From assembly GCA_037178975.1 (NCBI GenBank), contig JASJZH010000004.1, forward strand, positions 2,728,001 to 2,792,000: a stretch of 64,000 nucleotides of DNA, read 5' to 3'. The translations under genes were made by a program, and so were the position numbers. Below the pieces are notes generated by a model. That model saw only the letters and a list, made by a program, of their open reading frames with translations. It was not told the origin of the DNA and searched no databases. Of this stretch, positions 1 to 11,684 are shown in pieces. Position 1 is the first letter of the stretch. Every line of letters begins with the position of its first letter. This DNA is from Oscheius tipulae. Taxonomy: Eukaryota > Nematoda > Chromadorea > Rhabditida > Rhabditidae.

Positions 1-915
1 GTTCCCTGTCGTCATGGATAGGACCGTTTTCCTCAAAATTTACGGCGTTGACAAATTTGCAAAGGTGATCTTCGAAACCGTTCACTGAAAGCATGAACAT
101 CGGGAGACATTTGGATAGCATACTATTTTCGTTGACTTGCTTGGGAGTCAGTCCATAAGCTGAACCCTTCTCCCTTAAAAGAGCCATGATTTCATCTCGG
201 TCATAGCTGGTTGCGCTATTCATATTTTCGGCTCTATCCTCAGGGACCGAGAGAATCAAGGAAACTCTGCAAATAAACAAAGATATGGCTGAGGAAAGAT
301 AGGGTTACCGTTTCAAGAAGGCTTCGTGCTTCGCCAGATTGGCCAACTCAACACTGATGTCAAGAAATGACTTACCAACTGCAAAGGAATGTGGATCACG
401 GAAGACAAGAAACATACACCAGACTTGGCTCTCGTGTAAGACTGGAGCCTGCGTTCGATAGAAGATTCTAACCACAGTATCGTAGTTCATGTTAATCCAG
501 CTCATTTCTTCTTCGCTTAGCTCAAATTCGCGATGCTCATCGCTATGGAATGAATAACATTTGCGAATCCTCTCGCGGAAAAATTCCTCAACTTGGTCAA
601 TTTCTGAAAATTGTTCGCCTGAAAGCAGAAATTACTGCACCTCGTTCATTGTAAGACTCGAAACGACTGTAGTCTCCGATGAATTTCTTGATCAAGTCGA
701 CGTGCTCACTAACCTCCCGCACAGTTACTATACATGGAGATTTGGCAGTCTTGATCGCTCGAATCTCCGCCTCAATAGCTTCATCCAGGGTCACTGCAAC
801 GTCGTTTTTCGTATAAAACTGACAAGAAGCGTACTTATGAATCCATCTTTTTTGGACTTTTTCGGCGGAGGAACTACTCGATCGTCACCTTGTTCCTCAT
901 CTGAAAGCCAATCAT
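1..915 (-). CDS. unrecognised protein, 3' end outside window
   Basis: I do not recognise this protein. The start is ATG at 913-915. Exons join in frame across four pieces: start to about 900, a second to about 648, a third 309-608 and a fourth 1-266, the last running off the window edge. The introns are tiny (267-308 is 42 nt; the one near 609-647 is about 39 nt) with GT..TTTGCAG or TTTTCAG ends. The product is a soluble acidic and aromatic-rich chain with no signal peptide or membrane segment; blocks such as SWINMNYDTVVRIFYR and WCMFLVFRDPHSFAVGKSF look like a folded domain rather than disorder. It lies about 290 nt downstream of PSF1 on the same strand, so the two may share a pre-mRNA. Coding potential is good; the function is unknown. 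Confidence 0.6.
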
Positions 916-1206
916 GCTCACGGAAGACAGGTCAGTGAAGCTGTCTGACTAGGAAAAAAAGACTGACGTACCGTCAAAGAGAAAAGAGAAATCCAGCATC
1001 TATGTGTGAAATTCAGGCATAAACTATGCGGGCATGGACGCCGAAGAATATCACAGCAAATTGAACTGCGTGCACATGACGACACTCCATCAACACAAAT
1101 GGTTTACCTTTTATTGAGCTGAACTTATTGAAAGAGGGACAACAAACATAATCGACGTGTCATGGAAAGATAAAAACTTTATAAACAGATAATACAGTGG
1201 TTATAT

Positions 1207-2015
1207 TCAATGTGCGAGCTCGAGAACTCCTTGCTTGATGAGCATTTCGCAGTCTTGCCGTGGAAGGTTGTGCTAAAACTAAATGATTTCACTTCAACGC
1301 TCAAATGCTTACTACAGTTCCTGTTATCAGATTGACTAGTTTCCCTTCGGTGGTTTCGAATTCTCCGTAATTATCTCGTACGCGAACCTAAAATAATGCC
1401 TGCACTTTACACTTTGAAGGAAGATTACCTGCATAAAAAGCGTCTTGGGTGGATGGGTGCTTTTCATGAGATCTATGCCGTATTCGAGACCTTTGCCTAG
1501 CGTCATATGAAGATCGGCCACCGCTTCGCTGTACGAATTGAAAAAATCTATTTCTGGCTCGCTGAGATTGTTCCGTATTGATTGCGGCAGAACTCCTCCA
1601 TATTTCCACCGGCAGGATTTTACTCTATTTTTCCGTTCCATTATGTAGGCGGAGCAACATCTCTGAAATATCTATTGAGCGGAAAAGGATGAACACCCAC
1701 TAACGCAAAGCTGATGACTTCATTTTTCATTGCCAGAGTCTCCTGATCTTCTATCGACATGGATGGTCGTTCACTGGCAAATTCCCTGAATTGCCGAAAG
1801 TCTTTAACCGAGTTCAGACAAACCTTGCTTCCTGGTAAATGTCGTTGATTTCGTTGGTACATGATCGCATAATTTCGTCCTAAAACGTCGGAAAGATTGA
1901 GAGAAATGAAAAGGCTCACATTGTAAGGCGGAAGTATGTCTGGATTTTTCTTCATTTGGGTTACAAGAATCATTGCTTTGTCGGACAGAGTTAGTCTTGA
2001 TGTCGATTCGGTCAT
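1207..2015 (-). CDS. psf-1: GINS complex subunit 1 (PSF1)
   Basis: PSF1 is one of four GINS subunits; GINS joins Cdc45 and MCM2-7 to form the replicative helicase in the nucleus. About 202 residues can be assembled from six exons, close to the roughly 196 of human PSF1. Diagnostic blocks are CRWKYGGVLPQSIRNNLSE (human has ALRWEYGSVLPNALR), the PPKTLFMQVRVRDNYGEFE stretch (human PPKSLYIEVRCLKDYGEFE) and the C-terminal LPRQDCEMLIKQGVLELAH (human [20 protein letters not shown]). Introns are 38-45 nt. The N-terminal third is less conserved but keeps the helical spacing. The start ATG is at 2013-2015 and the stop TGA at 1207-1209. The gene is divergent from MOGS, 1.3 kb away, and is followed on the same strand by the unknown gene at 1-915. 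Confidence 0.93.
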
Positions 2016-3319
2016 CTGTAAACAATTTGGTGAAAAACATATCTGGTTGGAAGTGAAGAGAAAAGAAAGGGCATGAAAAGAAACGACAGACAGAAATTCG
2101 AGATTTTCAAATATATACGCAAAAGTGCGTTGTAAATACCGTAATAATAAATCTCCCGGCTTTCAATGGCATTACTTGCTGTATTCTTTCTGTTCTATCC
2201 TGCGTGTAACGCTGATCATCTGTGCGAGTGCTTCTGATATCCCTGATTGTCTTCCTCATTCCACTTTCTATCCCCCATTGGCGAGCAAACTATGAAGGTC
2301 TGAGGGGCGAAAAACGATGATTCTGCGCCAGGTGCGAAAGATCTTCTGAGGGTGTGTCCGAGTGTTTTCTGTGAAGACAAAAGACTTGAAGTCGAAAGAG
2401 ACTGCCAGATCTGTTCATCTGTCCAGCGCTGAAAAGGGCAGCAAGAAGACGACTTAGGAAGGACAGAGAGACAGGAAGTGAGACGAGAACATTAAACTCT
2501 ATTGACTACACTTTTTGTTACCCTCCGAGGGGATCTGGTCTGGTTGGTCAGTTTTTGTTTCCCTGATTGAACAGAAAGTTGCCATCGACTCATCCTTCGT
2601 CTCAATGATCTACAGTTCAGACAAGGGTGATAGGCGTGAGACAGCATAGAAGAGGGTGGGAGACAGCAATCAGTCCAGGTTCAGAAGAGACAGCAGTACT
2701 AGAACTGGTAGACAACTATTGTTTCTACACAACAGTTATGTACACTCCACAGTACATGAGGCTTCTTGGTAAGAGTGAGTCAAAAAGAACAATAAGTTGT
2801 GAGAGGTAGTCGATTGTATGAGAGCGAGAGAGTACAGAGATCATAGTCGCTTAGACAGTTCTGATGGTACTTCTACTAACATACGGTGACCAAAATGGGT
2901 GATACAGTCTCATAAACCAGATGATAGTGGAAAGAAGGCGGCTTCGTCGCTTCCCTAGTAACACAAGTTGCCCCACAGTTGACTCTTCACCTTGTCGCTT
3001 GACATAAAATGACTTGTCAGAGTTTTTAGTGTTGACATGCAATTGTGCGGACACTATGACAGACGGACGGAAGGACACCACTGCGCTTTAGTAAAGAAAG
3101 CTAGTAAAGAAAGATTCTGTAGCTTCCACCAGAATAATTGCAACTTAGTTTTGCTTTCAGTAGTAAAAATTAAGCTTGTGTCCTTTCAATTAGGTCTGCA
3201 GATCTTCGCGTCTAGGTGAGTTTTAGACTCCGCACTGAATTTCTTCTTCTTTTTCATCCGAGAGGACATTGGAAGTCGTGATGAACTTTCGGCTCAACTT
3301 CCAATAAGAAGCTTTCAGA
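2016..3319. other. intergenic region between divergent PSF1 and MOGS
   Basis: No convincing exon, tRNA or repeat was found in this 1.3 kb. Short open frames on both strands lack splice logic or conservation. The region must hold the promoters of PSF1 (leftward) and MOGS (rightward). A CTTTCAG at 3312-3318 sits directly before the MOGS ATG and is a likely trans-splice acceptor. Confidence 0.5.
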
Positions 3320-6164
3320 ATGGGTGATAGGAATCGGGACGGGGGAGCCAGACATCGGAAGAACATCACGTTAGGCCTTAACAGACCTAACGTGACTGCG
3401 GTAAGTTCCAAGCCAAAACCAAGAGAACGTCCACTCGGATGGGCGGCTCTCTGTGTCATCTCCGCCGTCCTAGCAATAACAGCTGGACTTGGAATCCATT
3501 TCTCTCATGCCTCCAAAATCGCCCCGAAGATGCCACCCATTGTTGGAGTGGACGTCGACAGAGTATGTTCCATTCGGTTTTTCTTCACACACACCTTTTA
3601 GACTACCTGGGGAGCATACAGGTCACATCTATACTTTGGTTTGCGGCAGAAAAAACCGAGAAGTCCGCTGTTCGGAATGATGTGGTATGAACAGCCAGAT
3701 CAGAATGAGATGCCACGAATTCGGCATTGGTGCGATCAAGGTACCGATATACTGACTGTTCAGCAGAACCCAGGTTGTAGGAGATGGACTTTCTCGATAC
3801 GGCTGGGCCGAAGCCGATGGAAAGACATTTGGTCGTCAGAACATCACGGAAAGAACGGCTCAAATGAAGGTTGATTGGCTCAATCACAAAGATACTTGGA
3901 CTGCACGAGTCTCTGTAAATCCGCTGAAAGACCGACGCTTCAACTTCATTTTCTATCTAGTCTCACAGGTTCTTTACATCTCGGTTTTTCTCAGAGTCTC
4001 GTTCAGAATGACCAAAGGTTCAAAATCAACAATAAAAAGACTACAGTCTTTTCAAATGACATGAAACTGACAGTCGAGCGAATAGACGGTACTGATCATC
4101 CGCCATCCGCGCTAGTTTGGGACATGGACGTGGATCTGAAGAATCTCAACGATAAAATCATTAAGAACACGGTTAGATTTTGATTCTTTTTGGTAAACAA
4201 AACATGCTTCGAGGCGGAATTCCTTTATACCTACAAAGTTTAGGGTATCGCCGAAGTTGGCGGAAGAATTGTCTACTCCCTGCATCCTCAACGGAAGTTC
4301 GAGAACGGACGCTTCGCCGCTCTTCAGTTCTATGTAACTGGCAAGGCTACATTTGAGATTTCCATGAGGTTAATTTTGGTCCTGACATCTATTAATAATT
4401 CCAATTTAGCACAGTAACAAATGCGCTCACCGGCAACTCTTTTGCAACTGAACTGGCGAAGAGAAGTAAAGACTTTGAAGCCAAGTACGAGAAGACGTTT
4501 CATGTGAAAGGAAAGGTAAGTAGACGAATCTGTTCAAAAGGCTTCCAACTTACAGGGATTCACACAGGTTGCGTTGGACATGGGCAAGGTTGCCTTGTCG
4601 AACATGCTCGGCAGTCTTGGCTACTGGTACGGATCAAACAAGGCCCTGGAAGGACACAACATTGTTCCGTATGGACCTCATGAGCTCTTTTCTGCCGTTC
4701 CATCTCGCCCATTTTTTCCTCGAGGATTCCTCTGGGACGAAGGATTCCACAATCTGCTTATTCAGAAGTTTGATCCCGATCTTACTGTTGAGGTAACCCT
4801 TTTTCTAACAATCTAGTGAAGACATTCAGATTGTCATTTCGTGGCTGAACACGATCAACGAAGACGGCTGGATCCCTCGAGAAATGATCCTGGGAGAGGA
4901 AGCAGAGGCCAAGGTTCCTGCCGAATTCGTGACCCAGTTCCCCAACAACGCTAATCCTCCAAGCATGTTCCTTGTGATGGAGAAACTTCTGAGCAACGAG
5001 AAGGTACAATTGGCTAGGTTTCTGCTAAGTTTAAACTATGTAGGTTGCATCCAAATACAGTTTGCTATTGGCCCAAACCTTCCCGAAACTGGAGAGATGG
5101 TACAGCTACCTGATGAAGAGTCAAAAAGGAAAGATAAGCGGAACGATGCGATGGAGAGGACGAAACAGCACCACGGACCTCGAACTGAACCCGAAGACAT
5201 TGGCATCAGGTCTTGACGACTATCCTCGTGCTAGTCATCCTTCCAGCAATGTGGGTCTAATATTCGAACTCAATTCAGATCAAACTTCAGGAATACCATC
5301 TCGACTTACGGTGCTGGATGGCTGTTTGCAGTAGAGTCATGTCAAAACTGGCCGAGTCCTTTGGAGACGACGCAGCCAAGAAGAAGTATGCCGATCACGT
5401 CAAGCATTTCTCCGACTACCAACAACTCAAACATCTTCATTGGTCGGATAAGGAAAAGGTTGTCTTTCTGTTCTTTACAAAGACAAGAGAGTTTAGGCCT
5501 TCTTCGACTTCGGACTACACAGTGCAAAAGTTGATCTTGTGAAGGAGATGGACAGAAAGTATCCCGGACAGTTCACCATCAAAAGGAAGGTCTTCCTAGA
5601 GCCACGACTGCATCTTGTTGATGATGTATTCGGCTACAACAGTCTCTACCCGCTCATTTTCCATCTCATTCCAGCCAATGCTCCAGAACTGCAGGATGTC
5701 CTGACTAAGCTGAAGGATCCAGAGGTTATCGATTGTCTCTCTCTTCAAGTTACCCTTGTTCAGGAAGTATGGACAGAGTTCGGACTTCGGTCTCTTTCGG
5801 CCAAGAGCCGATATTACGCTGCTCGCAACACAGAACATGATCCACCATACTGGCGCGGATACATTTGGATAAACGTCAACTACCTGGTTCTTTCCGCTCT
5901 TCATCACTACGCGACTGTAGACGGTCCCTACAGGGAGCTCTCTCACGGGATCATGGTCGACTTGCGGCAGAACATCATACGAAACATGGCTATTGTGTGT
6001 TCTTACTTTAACTTCCCTGCAGAAATTGAGTTCAGCAATTCAATCGGACGGGCTACCTGTGGGAGAACTATGACGATCGGACTGGCCAGGGCCGCGGAAC
6101 ACATCCCTTCACCGGCTGGAGCTCTCTCGTTTTGCTCATCATGGACGACGACATTCTACACTAG
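3320..6164 (+). CDS. mogs: mannosyl-oligosaccharide glucosidase (ER glucosidase I, GH63)
   Basis: The enzyme removes the outermost alpha-1,2-glucose from Glc3Man9GlcNAc2 just after transfer to nascent glycoproteins, the first trimming step in the ER lumen. Thirteen exons give a type II membrane protein: a short basic cytosolic tail, one membrane segment at about residues 40-60 ([19 protein letters not shown]), then luminal domains. Family blocks seen in order are [83 protein letters not shown] and [12 protein letters not shown] near the C-terminus. GH63 catalytic acid residues lie in these C-terminal toroid blocks. Introns are 35-90 nt, all in phase; the stop TAG is 6162-6164 and an AATAAA lies near 6263. 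It is first of three genes in a row, in the same order as I recall in C. elegans. Confidence 0.96.
3366..3395. repeat. perfect 10-nt inverted repeat inside MOGS exon 1
   Basis: The sequence reads TCACGTTAGG, a 10-nt loop, then CCTAACGTGA. It lies in the coding sequence for the cytosolic tail and could form a strong hairpin in mRNA or be a chance palindrome. Confidence 0.6.
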
Positions 6165-6835
6165 ATTCTTCTAGTCTCTGTACAGGTTTTGAGTCAACGT
6201 TTCCGGGTTTCTATCGACAACCGGGCCCCTTTCTTTTCAATACTTTACAAAAGTATCTGTGATAATAAAGCAATTTATTTCCCCAAGCTCTGCTGTTTGT
6301 GCACTCGTCGTGTCGTGCTGATATTTTTATCTGTTATTTAAACCGTCCGTCCTGCGTAGTTTATTGAATTTCTCTGCCTCTTCCTATCTGCTCTCGCCCC
6401 CGCTGGCTCATTATTTTTCTCAGGAGAAAAACTGCTTTTGCATTTTCGCTTCTTTCTCGTCGCTTACGTTCTGCTTACTCCTGTCCAGGTACCCATTCGT
6501 CTATTGCACACTCGTTTGTGTTTTGACACTGTTTATACGGTCCATCAGTTTGGTCATAGGAGGGTCGCACACACATGTCAATCCTTGTGTGTCTGTTTCC
6601 GCACTTTGCTAATCGTCTACCCTCTCTATCTTATCTTCCCCCCACGGCAACTGTCTAGGCGCACATTCCCTCTCTGACCTGCCGTTGACCACTTTCTCGC
6701 ATGTTTTATGGTGGGCATCTCTTTCTCTCTATCAGTGTTCCACGCTCTCAGGCTCATAAACCATCTTCTTGACTTTTTTTGTTTCAGCCGCCGACTTTTC
6801 CGCTGCTGACTGTAAAGCGGACGGAACAGAGGACG
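6165..6835 (+). promoter_or_regulatory. MOGS 3' end and SLC38A9 5' region
   Basis: The stretch holds an AATAAA polyadenylation signal near 6263, then about 400 nt of C/T-rich sequence without a coding exon. A long pyrimidine tract ending TTTGTTTCAG at 6777-6787 precedes the SLC38A9 start by about 50 nt and is a candidate trans-splice acceptor. At 671 nt the spacing is long for an operon, so either a hybrid operon or an internal promoter is possible. Confidence 0.45.
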
Positions 6836-9164
6836 ATGTCTTCTTATGGGGCCATTGGCGTCGATTACGACGAGTAAGTTTATTGCGGTCACCTAGTGGT
6901 TGGACAGATTTGGAACGGGAAAAACTAAAAAGAGGGCCACTGAACAGATCCTAGATACTGAAAATACGGTAATTTTCAGCACGGACCCATTGGTGCAAGA
7001 TGACACTCGAATAGCTCGATCGGCCTCGACTAGCCAAGTGGATCGAGATGCATATTCTCAAAGACGACAACCTTACATGTTCACAGGTTCTTGTTTCCTA
7101 CTATCTGAGAATAACCAATTTCAGGTGGAATCGGTCTGTCAAGAGAGGGCAGTACACAGTCCCTGAACGAGGAGGACACTGGAGTTAGAGACACGCAGCA
7201 CAATATGGCTCTCAGGTACCGTCTCTACAATCGACTAGACCCCGGTGGCCATCAGCTGGTATGTGACCTATCTTTCCGCTAATGGGCAGACTGTAAATGG
7301 TGTGCGAAGAAGACGGCCGTTATTCACCCACAAGGTTCTGAAAAAGCTTTACAGCGCATGCCGGACCATGTAACCCAACCGGAGCTTTTCTCAATTTTGC
7401 CCTTTGACGAGATGAAGGACGCCAGCGGGAAGCAGTCCAGTATTGTCACTATGTAAGTTCACCCAGTTTGAACTCATACCATTGAGTTTAGATTTTCAAT
7501 TTGGAACACCCTGATGGGTAGCTCTCTTCTCAGTATGCCCTGGGCACTGGAGCAAGCGGGTCTTGTACTTGGAATCATAATATTTCTCGTCATGGCGGCA
7601 CTCTGCCTATACACTGCCTATCTCGTCGTCGAGAGTCCCAAAAATATTCGTAAGTCCTCTTCTTTTTTGATTTAATACATGACTACTTTAGCTGATCTCT
7701 CTGTAGATCCAATGATTGCCGAGTTCTCGGACATTTGTCGTCATTTTTTCGGGAAAACGGGCCAGACAATCTCGGTTCTTTTCTCAGTGGTGGTCTTCCT
7801 CGGTGGCATCATCGTCTACTGGGTTCTCATGTCCAACTTTATGTACTACACCGGGAGTGTCGTCTATGGTACTTTCATTTGGCTTCATTGGCTCATCTTT
7901 CTTTAGAGGCCCTCCAGCCAAACAGTTCCACTATCCCCATCATGGAAAACAAAACTTTCACATGTGACGGTAGGTAAATACTTTATTGCCTACTTTGTTC
8001 TCGTTCAGTTTACTGCCCACTCCAGCTTGAGGAGCAGTTCCTTTGGGACGAGTCTCCCTATCAGTTGGCCTCGGACTGGTGGAATTTCGATCGTCTTTGG
8101 CAGCTACAGGTACTCCTTTTGTACTACCATTATCAATAGTTTATCTAGGGAACAGTTCCCTTCTATTTGGCCCTCCTGACCTTCCCCCTTTTCAACTTCA
8201 AGTCGCCCACTTTCTTCACCAAGTTCAATGTTCTGGGAACTATCTCCGTTGTCTATCTGCTTGTCTTTACCGGCTCCAAGTTTGTAGAATGTGGAATCAA
8301 CGTAGACTTCTTCGATCCGAAGAGTATTCACTACGTCAAATGTGAGTCCCATTTGCTTTCTTGCTCTATGATCAGAGTTCAGTAGCGAACTGGAAGTTCC
8401 CGGCCCTGACAGGCACTCTGACCCTTTCGTATTTCATACACAACGCTATTCGGACTATTTTGAGGAATCAGAAGACGCCGAAGAATAATGTGAGTTGCTC
8501 TTTGGTACAGTTGGTAAGATCTGGTCTAGGTACGGGATCTGACTATTGCCTACTTCCTCTGTGCCGGCTGCTACATCTTCATCGCCGTCACTTTCTTCCT
8601 CGGTTTCCCAGTCGAAAGGAGCTGTATCAGTGATGTAAGCGCTCAGACTTTTTTTTCCGAATGACATTCCCTTCAGAATTTTTTGAATAATTTCGGAACT
8701 GGGGACATTCTCTCCAGTACAGCTCGTCTCTTTCTCCTCTTCCAAATGATCACTGGTCAGTATATTTACCTATTTTTTCCAATAGTCAGCCTACAGTTTT
8801 ACCTCTTCTGATGTACCTCATTCGAAGTCAGCTTTTCTACTCGATTTGCGGAGACCCGTATCCGAGTTTGGTCTGGGTCGTTCTTCTGAACATCGTGGTC
8901 ATGTCGACAGCCATCGCCTTTGCCGTCTTCTACCCGAAAGTTGGCAGTATTCTCAGGTTCTCTTACTCTCTTATTATTAAACTCTTTCTGGCCTTCAGAT
9001 ACGTCGGAGCCCTTTGTGGTCTCGTGTACGTCTTCGCCCTACCGAATCTGGTACAACTTCGGAAGATGGATTTGGCTGGACAGCTCACACCTCGACGACG
9101 TGTATTCCACTCGGTTATCATTATAATCGGCCTGCTCAATCTCATTGCTCAGTTCGTGGTCTGA
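6836..9164 (+). CDS. slc38a9: SLC38A9-type lysosomal amino-acid transporter/arginine sensor
   Basis: SLC38A9 homologues sit in the lysosomal membrane, sense luminal arginine, export essential amino acids and signal to mTORC1 through Ragulator-Rag. The protein starts MSSYGAIGVDYDE, has a soluble N-terminal region of about 120 residues, then eleven predicted membrane helices. Matches to the human protein are extended: FSIWNTLMGSSLLSMPW (TM1, with the ligand-binding helix break), ICRHFFG, YWVLMSNF, TVPFYLALLTFPLFNFKSP, LTGTLTLSYFIHNAIRTIL, NNVRDLTIAYFL, LLFQMITVLPLL, GDPYPSLVWVV and a terminal IIIIGLLNLIAQFVV. Two Asn-linked sites (NSST, NKT) lie in the TM3-TM4 loop, where human also has glycans. 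The stop TGA is 9162-9164. It sits between MOGS and the NUDT13-like gene on the same strand. Confidence 0.95.
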
Positions 9165-9318
9165 ACATATTTTGTCAATCTTCTTGTCTGTACATCCCTC
9201 TCTGTGCCACTTGTGATTCTCGCCTTATGAAATTATGCGTTGAAATGTTCTTCTAAGGGTCCGTCACAGATATGTTTCTACTTATTTTGTACCAAATTTC
9301 TATTTCGCATAAAGTTGT

Positions 9319-10883
9319 AAGCCGAATGTTTTGTTCAATCCTTTCCTCGGTTTTGTCGCAAATCAGTACCGATTGCTCTCAGCGTGTTACGACCGTTCCG
9401 GCTTTCTCAAGCGGCTGCCGTAGTCCTAACTACAGTATTCCTCCAGTAACCTACGTCTCGCACAGAATACACCATTGGCGCGCAATTCAAAGGCTATTTT
9501 ATTCGAATAGAATGTGGTGCACTTTCAATTCAGCAGAGAAGGTACGGAAATGCATTTTGTTCGGCGTCTCTGCACACATGTCAATCCATCTAAATACGTC
9601 GAGAAAGTCCGTCTCCTCGAATACTGGCGAGTACAAGACGATGTTTTACGAAAGTAGGCACTTATTCCCTTTCTTTTCTACGCGATCAATGTTCAGAGAG
9701 TTTTTCCGCGCGAAGATGTTGCTCATTCTAGACAAATCGCCGCTTCTAGTGAAAGGGACGAATGGATTCCAATTATCTCGACACACACTTCCAGGTTTTA
9801 GCACCTCATTATGGTGATATCCAGGTTTTAGAGCTCGAGAAATCGCTCGGTGACTACGGCGTCTTCTTTGACATCCACAATTCGTGCCTACTCGACGCTG
9901 AAGTCGAGAACAACTTCTGGGTCCCGCTTTTCGGAATTTCGGTCAAGACGGAAACACCGCCGGAAGGATCTCCTGTGGACAAGAAGCAGGTCATTCGAGG
10001 TCTTGGCGACAGTCTCGGCGGTCGATTCATGGATATCAGGTAGTCTTTTAATCATCTGGACACAGTTGTTTTAGATCTGCCATGTTTATGGTTTCTTCGG
10101 AAGAAGACCGCCTACTGCTGGCTCGTTTCTACTCCCTCTCCAAATGGGCTCACGTCTTCTGTCGATGTCCTCGTTGTGCCGCCGCTCTTGTCACAAAAAT
10201 CAGCAAGGCCAGTGCACGTTGTCGCAGCTGCAACATTGCCTTCTATCCCAATGTTCATTATCCTTCTATTGTTGTGCTAAAAACTTTTCAGATCTCGCCA
10301 GCTATCATCTCACTGATCAAGAATCATGAAAACAGCCATTTGTTACTAGTCCGACAGCGGAACTACACTCCCGGAATGTACACATGTGTTGCGGGATTCG
10401 CGAATGTAGATTTTCAAGATATCCTGATGTAACTGATCTTTAGGTAGGAGAACATCTGCACGAGACGGTTAAACGCGAAGTCGCCGAAGAAGTCGGAATT
10501 GAAATAGAGCATGTCGTCACAGAGAATTATACGCAGCCATGGCCACTTCCAGACGGCTCTCTCATGATTCCCAACGTCTCGGTCGCGGATATGAATCAGC
10601 CAGTTAGTTCGAAGTTTTTCTTCTTTCAATCATTCGACTCAGATAGACAAATGTCCTGCCGAGCTGGAGAATGCTCGCTGGTTTTCCCGAGAAGAAGTTC
10701 AAGCGGCTTTTGACCGAACTCTTGCCGATCCCTTATACAAGGTTATTCGTTTTTTACACCTACCAAAAATAAATTTCGAACGTGCCGGAAGATGTGAATC
10801 TACGACAAGAACTGCAGTATATTCCCCCGTCGGGCGTCCTTGCCCATCGACTTATCCGCAAATGGCTGAACAACCAACTGTAA
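9319..10883 (+). CDS. ndx-9: NUDT13/NDX-9-like NAD(P)H pyrophosphatase
   Basis: Nudix hydrolases of this subgroup cleave NAD(P)H to NMNH and AMP; the mammalian NUDT13 is mitochondrial. Recognisable parts are a YLAPRH/LELERL-like N-terminal stretch (QVLAPHYGDIQVLELEKSLG), a four-cysteine zinc ribbon (CRCPRC at about 10158 and CRSC at about 10222), a Nudix box GFANVGEHLHETVKREVAEE with the REVAEEVG core, and the C-terminal HRLIRKW. The stop TAA is 10881-10883. The first exons before 9760 are uncertain: the ATG at 9319 opens a frame with a basic, Ser-rich leader that could be a mitochondrial presequence, but exon phases around 9600-9800 do not resolve cleanly. It is third in the MOGS row, only about 155 nt after the SLC38A9 stop, which fits an operon. 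Confidence 0.88.
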
Positions 10884-10971
10884 AATAGCTGTACAATACG
10901 AAAAAAAGGTGCTCTCAAGCCGGTTTTAACTTGACGCGCCATATGAATTCTTCATTTTGAATTGTTCTGGT

Positions 10972-11505
10972 TCATTCACCGAGAAGGTCTTTTATCCGTC
11001 TGGACACGTTTTCCACCGACTCGTTACGACTGGTTATGTTGATAACATACATGTCCGTTTCCTCCGCTGTAGGCCTTTCCAAAGTCGAAAGTTGACTGTC
11101 TAGGAGAGAGACAGGCATGAAATGTCCTCTCCTTCCGACGAGTCTCTCCTCAATCACACTCCGTTCTACATCCAAAAGAAGGAATCTACAAAGATTGACA
11201 GATTTTACAGGGACCAACCGACAGCTGAGTCTTCTCCTCAATATGTCCCTGTAGATCTTTTTCAGTGCAGAGCAGGCAATGATCGTTCGATTATTTAGCT
11301 CGACAAACCGAACTATTGCATCCAGCCAGGGCAGTCTGTCCGTATCGATCAGAGCTTCCCCTCTGCTCATTTTGGCTATGGACCCGGGCGCATGAAGATC
11401 GTCGCCATCCTTGAAGATCCAGCCAGTCAGCTCGGAAAGTCTGGCTCCGACAGTACTTTTCCCACTTCCAGAGACTCCACAGACCACGATTGCTTGGGGA
11501 AGCAT
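10972..11505 (-). CDS. idnk: gluconokinase (IDNK family)
   Basis: The enzyme phosphorylates D-gluconate to 6-phosphogluconate, feeding the pentose phosphate pathway in the cytosol. The 177-residue single-exon frame has the P-loop GVSGSGKSTVGARLSE at residues 11-26, FKDGDDLHAPGSIAKMSRGE (family DGDxxHPxxNxxKM, with a variant APGSIAKM), ACSALKKIYRD, and GHFMPVSLLDSQLSTLERP matching GHFxxxxLLxSQxxTLE. Its length is near the human 187. The ATG at 11503-11505 was preferred over an in-frame GTG one codon before; a TTCTAG lies just upstream and may be a trans-splice acceptor. It is convergent with the NUDT gene, with 88 nt between the stops. Confidence 0.92.
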   Translation of the reverse strand: MLPQAIVVCGVSGSGKSTVGARLSELTGWIFKDGDDLHAPGSIAKMSRGEALIDTDRLPWLDAIVRFVELNNRTIIACSALKKIYRDILRRRLSCRLVPVKSVNLCRFLLLDVERSVIEERLVGRRGHFMPVSLLDSQLSTLERPTAEETDMYVINITSRNESVENVSRRIKDLLGE

Positions 11506-11684
11506 CACTAGAATTTTTTCAGAGTTTGGGAGAGCAATCGAATCAAGTTATCTCTAGGTTATCGATAGAAGCAAGCTGGAGAAATGAAATGTTAACTTGA
11601 CATGTTCATTAACAAATGAAAAACACCGGTGATAAACAAGGCTGAGATTACAGGGACATTGCACGGGGGTTGATCAGATCAATT

